Of a stretch of DNA of 16,805 nt, positions 1-6,531 are shown one piece after another (position 1 is the stretch's first letter; the number at the start of each line of letters is the position of its first letter). The DNA is from Acidimicrobiia bacterium (GTDB lineage: Bacteria; Actinomycetota; Acidimicrobiia; Acidimicrobiales; Ilumatobacteraceae). The stretch covers positions 1-16,805 of the forward strand of contig JAUHYJ010000012.1 in assembly GCA_030425785.1 (NCBI GenBank). The letters are read 5' to 3'. A model generated the notes under the pieces. The model was given only the letters and a program-made list of their open reading frames with translations. It searched no databases and was not told the origin of the DNA. A program made the position numbers and the translations under genes.

Positions 1-813
1 GACCTGGTTGACCACGTCGAGCGTCGACATCGCGAGGCCGGCGCCGTTGGCGATGATGCCGACGGTGCCGTCGAGACCGATGTACTGCAGGTCCTTCTCG
101 GCCGCCATCTTCTCGCGGTCGTCCATCTCGGTGAGGCCCTTGAAGTCCTCCCATTCGGGGTGGCGGAACTCGGCGTTGCCGTCGAGGGTGACCTTGGCGT
201 CGAGGGCGTGCACCTCACCGGTCGGCTTCAGGATCAGCGGGTTGATCTCGGCCAGGTCGCAGTCACCCTTGGTGAAGCACTCGTAGAGCTTCACGAGGAT
301 GTCGGCGGCACCGTCGAGCGCCCGCTCGGACAGCTTCGCGTCGACGGCCGCCTGACGAGCCGTGGCCAGGTCGAGCCCGGCGACCGGATCGATGTGCAGC
401 TTCACGATCGCGTCGGGATTCGACTCGGCGACCGCCTCGATCTCGACGCCGCCCTCGGCCGACAGCATCAGCAGGTGTTGCTTGGCGGCTCGATCGAGCG
501 TGAACGAGGCGTAGTACTCCTCGTCGATGTCGGACGCGTGCTCGACCCAGAGCCGTCGCACGACGTGACCCTTGATGTCCATCCCGAGGATGTTGCCCGC
601 GTGCTCGCGCACCTCGTCGGCGTCGTTGGCGAGCTTGATGCCACCGGCCTTGCCACGCCCACCGACCTGCACCTGGGCCTTGACGACGACGGGATACCCC
701 GCGCCCTCGGCGGCGGCGACGGCCTCGTCGACCGTGTCGGCGGGTGCACCCGGGCTGACCGGGATGCCATAGCGGGCGAAGTACTGCTTGCCCTGATATT
801 CGAACAGGTCCAC
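1..813 (-). CDS. sucC: Succinyl-CoA ligase (ADP-forming) beta subunit, C-terminus cut by window edge
   Basis: This is the ATP-grasp beta subunit of succinyl-CoA synthetase, which converts succinyl-CoA, ADP and phosphate to succinate, CoA and ATP in the TCA cycle. The GTG start gives VDLFEYQGKQYFARYGIPV, the standard SucC N-terminus. Family stretches VVVKAQVQVGGRGKAGGIKLA (around residues 41-61) and AEINPLILKPTGEVHALDAK (Mg/nucleotide region) are intact. 271 codons are visible of a usual length near 390, so about 120 C-terminal residues lie beyond position 1; sucD would be expected there but is not seen. A GAGAGGA Shine-Dalgarno about 10 nt upstream (824-830) supports the start. The mutase small-subunit gene lies 88 nt upstream on the same strand, so co-transcription is plausible. 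Identification is firm. Confidence 0.97.
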   Translation of the reverse strand, partial: MDLFEYQGKQYFARYGIPVSPGAPADTVDEAVAAAEGAGYPVVVKAQVQVGGRGKAGGIKLANDADEVREHAGNILGMDIKGHVVRRLWVEHASDIDEEYYASFTLDRAAKQHLLMLSAEGGVEIEAVAESNPDAIVKLHIDPVAGLDLATARQAAVDAKLSERALDGAADILVKLYECFTKGDCDLAEINPLILKPTGEVHALDAKVTLDGNAEFRHPEWEDFKGLTEMDDREKMAAEKDLQYIGLDGTVGIIANGAGLAMSTLDVVNQV

Positions 814-844
814 GTGGGATCAGTCCTCTCTCGTCGTTCGTCTC

Positions 845-890
845 GGTGTGCGGGGCGTGGTGGTGGGGCGGGTGGTCGTGTGGCTGGTGG
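845..890 (-). other. C-rich, T-free leader segment upstream of sucC
   Basis: Read on the minus strand, this 46-nt stretch contains 30 C, 11 A, 5 G and no T. It lies in the 88-nt spacer between the mutase subunit stop and the sucC start. Such a C-rich, G-poor, unstructured RNA resembles Rho-utilisation (rut) sequences. On the plus strand the same stretch is G-rich with three G runs of at least 3 and many GG pairs. Composition is seen directly; any regulatory role is inference. Confidence 0.35.
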
Positions 891-901
891 AGGTCATGTC
901 G

Positions 902-1315
902 TCAGGCGTCGGCGTGGCTGCGCTCATCGAGGGTCTGTTCGAGCCAGCCGCTGATCGCACGGAGCGATGCGCCGGGCTGGAAGATCTCGGCGATCCCTTG
1001 CGCTTTCAACACCCGGACGTCGGCATCGGGGATCACACCACCGCCGAAGACCAACACGTCCTCGAGGCCCCGGGCGGCGAGTTCGGCGACGACACGCGGG
1101 AACAGGGTGTTGTGCGCGCCCGAGAGCAACGACAGGCCGACGGCGTCGGCGTCCTCCTGCAGTGCCGCCTCGGCGATCTGTTCGGGCGTCTGGTGCAGAC
1201 CGGTGTAGATGACCTCGAAGCCGTGGTCGCGCAATGCCCTCGTGATCGTCTTCGCGCCGCGGTCGTGACCGTCGAGCCCCGGCTTGGCGACGATGACGCG
1301 ATAGGTGCGCTCCAC
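902..1315 (-). CDS. Cobalamin-binding small subunit of an acyl-CoA mutase (methylmalonyl-CoA mutase type)
   Basis: This 137-residue protein is a stand-alone B12-binding domain, as found in two-subunit methylmalonyl-, isobutyryl- or 2-hydroxyisobutyryl-CoA mutases. It carries the base-off cobalamin motif D15-x-H17-x2-G20 within KPGLDGHDRGAK, the SLLSGAH segment after strand 3, and the VFGGGVIPDAD loop, in the usual order and at the usual family length. It has no catalytic TIM-barrel domain, so it needs a large subunit, which is not in the window. Placement directly before sucC favours methylmalonyl-CoA mutase, whose product succinyl-CoA is the SucCD substrate. Substrate specificity cannot be read from the small subunit. 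The GTG start is only 9 nt from a TAGGGT box and has no clear Shine-Dalgarno, so the transcript may be nearly leaderless. Confidence 0.9.
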   Translation of the reverse strand: MERTYRVIVAKPGLDGHDRGAKTITRALRDHGFEVIYTGLHQTPEQIAEAALQEDADAVGLSLLSGAHNTLFPRVVAELAARGLEDVLVFGGGVIPDADVRVLKAQGIAEIFQPGASLRAISGWLEQTLDERSHADA

Positions 1316-1324
1316 AGATCAGGC

Positions 1325-1330
1325 ACCCTA
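1325..1330 (-). promoter_or_regulatory. Candidate -10 box TAGGGT for the mutase small subunit
   Basis: On the minus strand TAGGGT fits the TANNNT actinobacterial -10 pattern and ends 9 nt before the GTG at 1315. No good -35 is visible; the nearest candidate is TTGGTG with a long 19-nt spacer. Transcription would start within a few bases of the start codon. Confidence 0.4.
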
Positions 1331-1428
1331 TTCGCTCCGGCGGACACGCCACCAACCGCAGGTCCGGCCCTCAACGTGTCGCAGCGCGGGTCGCGGCAGC
1401 CGACCGGGAGGGCACCGATCCGAACGGC

Positions 1429-1956
1429 GTGTTTCGGCGGCACACTGTCGGGGTGCGTCTGCCCACCCTGCGCTCACCGTTCGCCCGGGCCGTGGTCCCG
1501 GTGCTCGGTGGCGCCGCCGTGATCGCCGTGATCGGGCTGTTCACGTGGGCGATGGCCGCCTACATCTCCGGCGGCAGCGGTCAGACGAGCGAGCGTCTGG
1601 CGCCGAGCACCTGGACGGTCGGGCCGGTCGAGTCGCTCGCCGAGTCGGTGGCCGAGGACGGACCGCTGCTGATCCCCGAACTCGGCACGGCGATCGGCAC
1701 GCGGTCGATCGTCATCGACCACCAGGGGCAGGTCCCCACCGACGGCTGGCGCGTGTACTGGGCCTATCCGGCCGACCGGCCGCCCACCTGCGTGGTCGAG
1801 CAGGTCGTCGGCACCCGCGAGTTCGTCGACTGCGAGGGCCGGACCATCGACGTCGCCGCGCTGTCCCCGCCCGACGACGGGGTGTTCCCGCGCGTCGACG
1901 ACCGCACGACGCTCGTCATCGACTTGCGCGGCGCCACGGCGGCCGGCGGCGCCTGA
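1429..1956 (+). CDS. Single-pass membrane-anchored protein of unknown function, possible degenerate Rieske-like domain
   Basis: The 175-residue protein has a basic N-terminus (RRHTVGVRLPTLRSPFAR), one hydrophobic helix at about residues 20-46, and an extracytoplasmic domain of about 125 residues. The later part (residues 92-168) is beta-rich, with C121 (PPTCVV) and C135 (VDCEGR), then a short loop and a final strand (TTLVIDLRG). The order Cys-VV ... Cys-EGR-xx-D recalls the C-x-H ... C-x2-H layout of Rieske domains, but both His positions are replaced (V123, R138) and the Cys spacing is shorter (14 rather than about 19), so no [2Fe-2S] cluster is expected. Start is uncertain: GTG 1429 has GGGAGG about 16 nt upstream, and an in-frame GTG at 1453 keeps the whole helix. 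I do not recognise a named family. Confidence 0.7.
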   Translation: MFRRHTVGVRLPTLRSPFARAVVPVLGGAAVIAVIGLFTWAMAAYISGGSGQTSERLAPSTWTVGPVESLAESVAEDGPLLIPELGTAIGTRSIVIDHQGQVPTDGWRVYWAYPADRPPTCVVEQVVGTREFVDCEGRTIDVAALSPPDDGVFPRVDDRTTLVIDLRGATAAGGA

Positions 1957-2029
1957 CGGCCCTCGCGCCGAGATCGCCCGGACGGGCAGGGGTCAGCGAC
2001 GACATGGCCGCGACGGGCGCCGAACCGTA

Positions 2030-2059
2030 GAATTCGTACGATTCCGGACGCTTCCGGCC
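2030..2059 (+). promoter_or_regulatory. Three 10-bp direct repeats before the BTAD regulator gene
   Basis: Three consecutive 10-mers, GAATTCGTAC, GATTCCGGAC and GCTTCCGGCC, occupy 2030-2039, 2040-2049 and 2050-2059. Copies 1 and 2 match at 7 of 10 positions and copies 2 and 3 at 8 of 10. A TANNNT box (TACGAT, 2037-2042) overlaps them, 30 nt before the ATG. SARP proteins bind heptameric direct repeats spaced by about one helical turn, so an autoregulatory operator is possible. No good -35 is visible. Confidence 0.35.
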
Positions 2060-2072
2060 GATACACAGGTAC

Positions 2073-5000
2073 ATGCAGGCTGACGAGACGCCCCGCGCGC
2101 TTCCCCCACTCCGGTTCGAGCCGCCACACGCGCCGGCGTGGACGCTCGCCCGACCACGGCTGCTCCGGCAGCTCGGCGAACGCTTCGACGTCCGCGTCGT
2201 CACCGTGGTCGGCGGCGGCGGGTTCGGCAAGTCGACCCTGCTGTCGCACGCGATCGCCGAGAACGCTCTCTCCCCGACGGGCCGGGACGCGTGGCTGCGC
2301 GTGGTCGAGGCCGATCGGGCTCCCGATCACCTCCTGTCGGGGCTGCTGCGCACGTTGACCGACCCGTACGCCGACGTCCCGGCGGTCGCGTCGGTCGACG
2401 ACGTGCTGGATGCAGCGTGGGCATGGGCTCCCGAACGGGTCGCGATCGTCCTGGACGACACCCACCGGCTCGGCGACGACGCACCGACGTGGGCCACCCT
2501 CGGCGAGCTCGTGGAGCGGCTCCCGGCGAACGCGTCCATGGTGCTCGCCGGCCGACGACGACCCCGTCTCAAGCTCGCCCACCTCCGCGGCGAGGGCGCC
2601 TGGATCGAGATCGACGAGGCCGACCTCGCCTACACCCACGACGAGGCAGCGGCCGTCGCGGAACGGCTCGGTGGCGACGGGGCCGACGCGGTGGCTGCCT
2701 GGCCCGCCCTGACCACGCTGCAGTGCCGCGCCGGCACGACGTCGAGCATCGAGTACCTGTGGGAGCAGGTCATCGACGGTCTCGAACCGGCGCGTCGCGA
2801 GCTGCTCGCCACAGTGGCACCGTTCTCGTCGATCAACGACAAGCTGCTGGACGCGATCGCTCCGGGTACGGGCGCCCGGGCCGCCGAGCTCGTCGCCGGC
2901 CTGCCGCTCGTCGAGTCCGACGACCACGACTCGTTCCGGCTCCACGATCTCTGGGCGACCGCACTCGCGGGCGAGGCCGATCCCGACGAGCGACGGCACG
3001 CCGCGCGTCGCGCCGGCGAGCACCTGCTCGAGATCGGCGAACTGGTTCCGGCCGCCGAGGCGTTCGCGATCGCGAACGACGACGACCGGCTGGCCGAGGT
3101 CGTGCGGCGCGCGTCGGCCCAACCGCTCGGCAGCGCCCTGGACACCGCCGAGGCGGCGGCGCTGCTCGAGCTGCTCCCGCGCCCACTGCTCGAGTCGGCG
3201 TCGGGCGAGCTGTTGCGGGCGGCCCGCCTGTTCGCGACCCAGCCGAACCTGTGCGTCGACGCCTACCGGTCGGCGTTGGCCATGGCCCAGGCGGCCGGCA
3301 ACGACGAGGATGCGGTCGTCGCGCACTGGCGCATCGCACAGATCGCGACCGCCGTCGGGCCCGACGCGGCGACGATCCCGCCCGACCTCGCACGGCTCGC
3401 CGGCCACGGCCACCCGCTCGCGATCTCGGCGTGCGCCATGATCCGGTCCCACGGCGCAGCGCTGCGCGGCGACGTCCAGGCCGCACTCGCCGAGGTCGAC
3501 AACTACGAGATCCCCGACGCCGAGTCGCGTCGCGGCTCGATCGCGAGTCGACTCCTCGCGCTCGGCCGCCCCGAGATGGTGACGGCACATCTCGACGCCG
3601 TCCTCGCCGACGGGGTGAGCGATCCCCTGGCTGCGCAGGCGATCTGGTTCCGCGGCGACATCTCACCCGACGACGCCTGGCCGATCGCTCGCGACCTGCC
3701 CGACGCATATGCACGCCGCAACATGAAGACGGTGCAGCTCGCGCTCACCAGCATCGTGGCGCAGGTCGGCGCCGTCGCCGGCGACCTCGTCGGCGCACGC
3801 CGGTTGGTCGACGCCGCGATCGACCTGTGCGACTATGTGCCGTTCGACGACCGGATGTTCGCGCTGGCGGCCAGGGCGATGCTGCTCGCCTGCGAGGGCG
3901 ACGAGCCGGGCGTCGTGGCGACCGTCGACGAGCTCGAGCGCCTCCACCCGGTGCTGCCGTTCCCGGCGTGGCCGTACATGTCGATCCTGACGTCGCTGCG
4001 CGCCCTGGTGCCCGGCTGTGAGGCGCTCGACGACGCCGACCTCGGCCCGTCGATGTCGACGGCGGTCGCCGCAGGCGCAGCGGTCCGCCGTCTGCGCGAC
4101 CGCGGCGACGCCGCGGCGGCGGCGGCGCTGCCGTGGTCGCAGCTCGACCTGCTGCGCGTCCACGTGCCGCCGCCGATGCTGACCGAGCTGGCCGTCGCCG
4201 CTGCGGCGACGGTCCCGGCCGCCCGCAGCGCGCTCGACATCGTTCCCGGCTCGGCGGCCCGCATCCACGCCCTGGCCGACGCGGGCAACGAGCCCACCAG
4301 CAGCGCCGCGCGGGCACTGGTGCCGCACTTCCCACTCCGGCCGAAGCACCCGCTCACCGTCACGACGTTCGGGCGGTTCGCGATCACGGCTCCGGACGGC
4401 CGCATCCTCGTCGGTGACCAGACACGTGGCCGGGTGCGCGACCTGCTCGTTCGCGTCGTGCTCGCCGGCACGGTCGACCGCCAGCGCGTCGCGGAGGAGA
4501 TGTGGCCCGACCTCGAGATGGCCAAGGCACGCGACAACCTGCGCGCCACGTTGCGGCACGCCGTGCGGGAGCTCGAGGTGGCGGGCGAGCGCGCCTACCT
4601 CAACGTGACCGATCAGTCGATCACGCTGCCGCACGATCTGCTCGACGTCGACCGTGACCGGTTCGATCGAGCGGTCGAGACGGCGCTGGCCGCCGACCGG
4701 AGCGCGAACCCGTCAGCGGCGCTCGAGCGCTACCTCGAGGCGATCTCGCTCGCGAGCGGCGAGTACTTGCCCGGCCACGACGGTGACGACGTGCGGTTCG
4801 AACGACTCCGACTGGCCTCGCTCGCGCACGCCGCCACCTGCCGTGCGGCCGAGCTGCTGCTCGCCAAGGGTGAACCCGAGTGGTCGCTCGAACTCGCGAG
4901 CCGCGGGCTGCGCGCCGACAGCCTGTCCGAACGCGCCGCACGGGCGGCGATCGGCTGCCATCTCACGCTCGGTTCACCGGCCGCCGCCCGCGGCGTCGCG

Positions 5001-5096
5001 TGCGAGCTGCTCGGCGAACTGCGCCGTGCCGGCCTGACTCCCGCGCCGGACACGATGGCGGTGTGTGCCCGAGCGGGCGTGCGGCCCGACACCTGA
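2073..5096 (+). CDS. Large STAND-ATPase transcriptional regulator with C-terminal SARP/BTAD DNA-binding module
   Basis: A 1007-residue regulator. The N-terminal STAND/MalT-like NTPase has a P-loop GGGGFGKST (residues 47-55), Walker B VAIVLDD (123-129) and a sensor-like MVLAGRRRP segment (about 154-162). About 330-750 is Ala/Leu-rich helical sequence that looks like degenerate TPR repeats, a likely ligand or partner sensor. From about 759 (HPLTVTTFGRFAIT) there is an OmpR-type winged helix as in SARP activators, with AEEMWPDLEMAKARDNLRATL covering the recognition region, followed by a BTAD domain (about 855-1000). Classical large SARPs put this module at the N-terminus, and MalT has a LuxR HTH at its C-terminus, so this order is a MalT plan with a SARP output domain. 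The ATG at 2073 follows a weak AGGT. Target genes are unknown; the neighbouring genes do not form an obvious regulon. Confidence 0.88.
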   Translation: MQADETPRALPPLRFEPPHAPAWTLARPRLLRQLGERFDVRVVTVVGGGGFGKSTLLSHAIAENALSPTGRDAWLRVVEADRAPDHLLSGLLRTLTDPYADVPAVASVDDVLDAAWAWAPERVAIVLDDTHRLGDDAPTWATLGELVERLPANASMVLAGRRRPRLKLAHLRGEGAWIEIDEADLAYTHDEAAAVAERLGGDGADAVAAWPALTTLQCRAGTTSSIEYLWEQVIDGLEPARRELLATVAPFSSINDKLLDAIAPGTGARAAELVAGLPLVESDDHDSFRLHDLWATALAGEADPDERRHAARRAGEHLLEIGELVPAAEAFAIANDDDRLAEVVRRASAQPLGSALDTAEAAALLELLPRPLLESASGELLRAARLFATQPNLCVDAYRSALAMAQAAGNDEDAVVAHWRIAQIATAVGPDAATIPPDLARLAGHGHPLAISACAMIRSHGAALRGDVQAALAEVDNYEIPDAESRRGSIASRLLALGRPEMVTAHLDAVLADGVSDPLAAQAIWFRGDISPDDAWPIARDLPDAYARRNMKTVQLALTSIVAQVGAVAGDLVGARRLVDAAIDLCDYVPFDDRMFALAARAMLLACEGDEPGVVATVDELERLHPVLPFPAWPYMSILTSLRALVPGCEALDDADLGPSMSTAVAAGAAVRRLRDRGDAAAAAALPWSQLDLLRVHVPPPMLTELAVAAAATVPAARSALDIVPGSAARIHALADAGNEPTSSAARALVPHFPLRPKHPLTVTTFGRFAITAPDGRILVGDQTRGRVRDLLVRVVLAGTVDRQRVAEEMWPDLEMAKARDNLRATLRHAVRELEVAGERAYLNVTDQSITLPHDLLDVDRDRFDRAVETALAADRSANPSAALERYLEAISLASGEYLPGHDGDDVRFERLRLASLAHAATCRAAELLLAKGEPEWSLELASRGLRADSLSERAARAAIGCHLTLGSPAAARGVACELLGELRRAGLTPAPDTMAVCARAGVRPDT

Positions 5097-5228
5097 CCGA
5101 TCAAACCGGCTGCACGACATCGAGCAGCCGCTCGACGAACAGACCGATGTGCACCCGAGCGGACGTACGACCCCTGACCGATCAAGCCGGCTGCACGACA
5201 TCGAGCAGCCGCTCGACGAACAGGTCGG
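5064..5228. repeat. Tandem duplication (84 + 81 bp) across the convergent ends of the regulator and flavodoxin genes
   Basis: Unit 1 is 5064-5147 and unit 2 is 5148-5228. From each TGACCGATCA the copies align for 59 nt with four mismatches; the upstream parts align with substitutions and small indels (a 2-nt insertion and a 5-nt deletion in unit 2). Unit 1 holds the true regulator stop (TGA 5094-5096) plus a dead copy of the flavodoxin tail (on the minus strand LFVERLLDVVQPV and a stop at 5101-5103). Unit 2 holds a dead copy of the regulator tail plus the working flavodoxin tail. TGTGC occurs at 5064, 5148 and 5229, that is at both breakpoints and the junction. Both copies include a 7-bp hairpin, CGGCTGC with a 10-nt loop and GCAGCCG. 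Confidence 0.9.
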
Positions 5229-5610
5229 TGTGCTCGTCGAGCCGGTCGCGTCGCAGCTCGAGCCCGCCCGCGACGTCGGCACCGGTCTGACGCACGGCGT
5301 CGGTGAGCTTGTCGATGCTCTTGCCGGCGTGCAGGGCGAACGTGAGGAAGCAGGCCGCCTTCTTGCCGCGCATCGTCGGCAGGTTGGCGATGTTGCCGGC
5401 GGCGAAGGGCGCCTGCCCGACGACGAACAGCCCGTGCGTCCACGTGCCGACGAGCACCAGGTCGGCGCGCTGGATCGACGACAGGTCGGGGTGGCCGACC
5501 TTCGACATGCCGGTGATCGTCCACCGTTCCTGCTGGAGCTTGTCGGCGATCAGGTCGGCCGCCTTCCAGGTGTTGCCGGTGAGGCTCTCGACGAGCAGTG
5601 CTGCCTTCAT
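5182..5610 (-). CDS. Short flavodoxin-like protein
   Basis: A 142-residue flavodoxin-fold protein, probably an FMN-binding cytoplasmic electron carrier. The N-terminus MKAALLVESLTGNTWKAADLI carries the FMN phosphate-binding loop (S/T-x-T-G-N-T, residues 9-14), then ADLVLVGTWTHG (strand 3 and first FMN loop, about 48-59), and GKKAACFLTFALHAGKS (strand 4 and second loop). Length is typical of short-chain flavodoxins. I chose ATG 5610 over an upstream in-frame start because the first beta strand begins there; a TANNNT-like CAGAAT lies 8 nt upstream at 5619-5624. The gene converges on the BTAD regulator, and its last about 15 codons lie in the tandem duplication. The redox partner is unknown; the P450 in this window is far away and there is no linkage to show they work together. 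Confidence 0.85.
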   Translation of the reverse strand: MKAALLVESLTGNTWKAADLIADKLQQERWTITGMSKVGHPDLSSIQRADLVLVGTWTHGLFVVGQAPFAAGNIANLPTMRGKKAACFLTFALHAGKSIDKLTDAVRQTGADVAGGLELRRDRLDEHTDLFVERLLDVVQPA

Positions 5611-5692
5611 CGGCTGCGATTCTGCCAGATCGAGCACGGCCCCGTCATCAACGAACGTCTCCCGGTGGCGCGACGACGGGACCGAGGTCATG

Positions 5693-5722
5693 ATGACATG
5701 CGTGATCGTCGTCGCCTACCGT
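5693..5722 (+). promoter_or_regulatory. Candidate promoter ATGACA-N18-TACCGT
   Basis: ATGACA at 5693-5698 and TACCGT at 5717-5722, with an 18-nt spacer, fit an actinobacterial housekeeping promoter. Six bases separate the -10 from the ATG of the 20-codon leader ORF at 5729, so transcription would start at or near that ATG. Confidence 0.45.
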
Positions 5723-5728
5723 CGGTGC

Positions 5729-5791
5729 ATGGGGAAGATCGTGGTCGCCGGCACCTGTGCCACGCGGCTCCTGAGCGAGGGGATGGCATGA
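5729..5791 (+). CDS. Candidate 20-residue leader ORF overlapping the hydrolase start
   Basis: The frame encodes MGKIVVAGTCATRLLSEGMA and its TGA overlaps the hydrolase ATG by 4 nt (ATGA, 5788-5791). Its ATG sits 7 nt after a plausible -10 box, so it could be a leaderless start. The hydrolase Shine-Dalgarno (GAGGGG) lies inside this ORF, which would allow translational coupling. The peptide is too short to match to a family, and it could also be a chance frame in the 5' UTR. Confidence 0.35.
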   Translation: MGKIVVAGTCATRLLSEGMA

Positions 5792-6528
5792 CGATTGCAC
5801 TGGTCCACGGCAACCCGGAGGTCGCGACGATCTGGGACGACCTGCGCGCCGTGCTCGGTCGCGACGACGTGGTCGCACTGTCGCCGCCCGGCTTCGGCGG
5901 GCCGATCCCCGACGGGTTCGGCTCGACGGCTCCCGAGTACGCAGAGTGGCTCGTCGCTGCCGTCCGGTCACTGCCCCAGCCAGTCCACCTGATCGGCCAC
6001 GACTGGGGCGGCGGACACGTGATCAACGCCATGCTGCTGCGTCCGGACGTCGCGGCGTCCGTCACCACCGACATCGCCGGCTGCTACGCACCCGGCTACG
6101 CGTGGCACGACATGGCGCAGGTGTGGCGGACACCCGGCGCCGGCGAGGAGGCGATCGCGGCGATGGCGTCGCTCCCGGTCGACGAACGGGTCGACATGTA
6201 CGAAGGTCTCGGCATGTCGCCCGCGGCGGCGCGTGCTTGCGCCGGCGAGGTCGACCGGATGGGGCCCAGCATCCTGGCGCTCTATCGCTCGAACGACGAG
6301 GCGGCGTTCGTGCGCGCGTCGAACGAGGTCGTGGGCCTCGCCGATCGACCCGAGCTGCACGTGATCATCGCGACCGAGGACGGCTACACCGGCGGCCCCG
6401 ACCAGGCGGCGCTCACCGCCGACGCCTGGGGTGCGACGATCCACCGGCTCGACGGCCTCGGCCACTGGTGGATGATGCAGGACCCCGAACGCGCGGCCGC
6501 CGTCGTGCGGGCGATCGCCGGCGACTGA
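5788..6528 (+). CDS. Alpha/beta hydrolase with Asp nucleophile (haloalkane dehalogenase / epoxide hydrolase-like)
   Basis: A 246-residue alpha/beta-fold hydrolase. It starts directly in the core strand MTIALVHGNPE, giving the oxyanion HGNP motif (residues 7-10). The nucleophile elbow is G70-H-D72-W-G-G, an Asp nucleophile as in haloalkane dehalogenases and epoxide hydrolases rather than the Ser of esterases. The catalytic His is H226 in DGLGHWWMMQDPERAA. A short helical cap (about 100-175) separates the two halves. At about 246 residues it is shorter than typical haloalkane dehalogenases (near 300) because of the compact N-terminus and cap, but this compact form is common in actinobacteria and nothing looks truncated. 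GAGGGG about 8 nt upstream supports ATG 5788. HGNP plus HDWGG leans to dehalogenase chemistry; the substrate is unknown. Confidence 0.88.
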   Translation: MTIALVHGNPEVATIWDDLRAVLGRDDVVALSPPGFGGPIPDGFGSTAPEYAEWLVAAVRSLPQPVHLIGHDWGGGHVINAMLLRPDVAASVTTDIAGCYAPGYAWHDMAQVWRTPGAGEEAIAAMASLPVDERVDMYEGLGMSPAAARACAGEVDRMGPSILALYRSNDEAAFVRASNEVVGLADRPELHVIIATEDGYTGGPDQAALTADAWGATIHRLDGLGHWWMMQDPERAAAVVRAIAGD

Positions 6529-6531
6529 CCG

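Noticed and set aside
845..890. A canonical G-quadruplex (four runs of at least three G) on the plus strand
   Set aside because: Only three runs of three or more G are present, so only a weak two-layer structure is possible. The C-rich RNA view fits better.
1764..3590. A 608-codon open frame on the minus strand opposite the BTAD regulator
   Set aside because: Its translation is low-complexity Arg/Gly/Val-rich sequence with no motif, while the plus strand has clear P-loop, Walker B and BTAD domains. High GC produces long antisense frames.
5064..5228. CRISPR-like or attachment-site repeat
   Set aside because: There are only two units, directly adjacent with no spacer, and both derive from the neighbouring gene tails. 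No integrase or tRNA is nearby.
5065..6528. A 487-codon frame that would extend the hydrolase N-terminus by about 240 residues
   Set aside because: The extension covers the tandem duplication and runs antisense to the flavodoxin, and reads like shadow sequence. The hydrolase core and a Shine-Dalgarno both point to ATG 5788.
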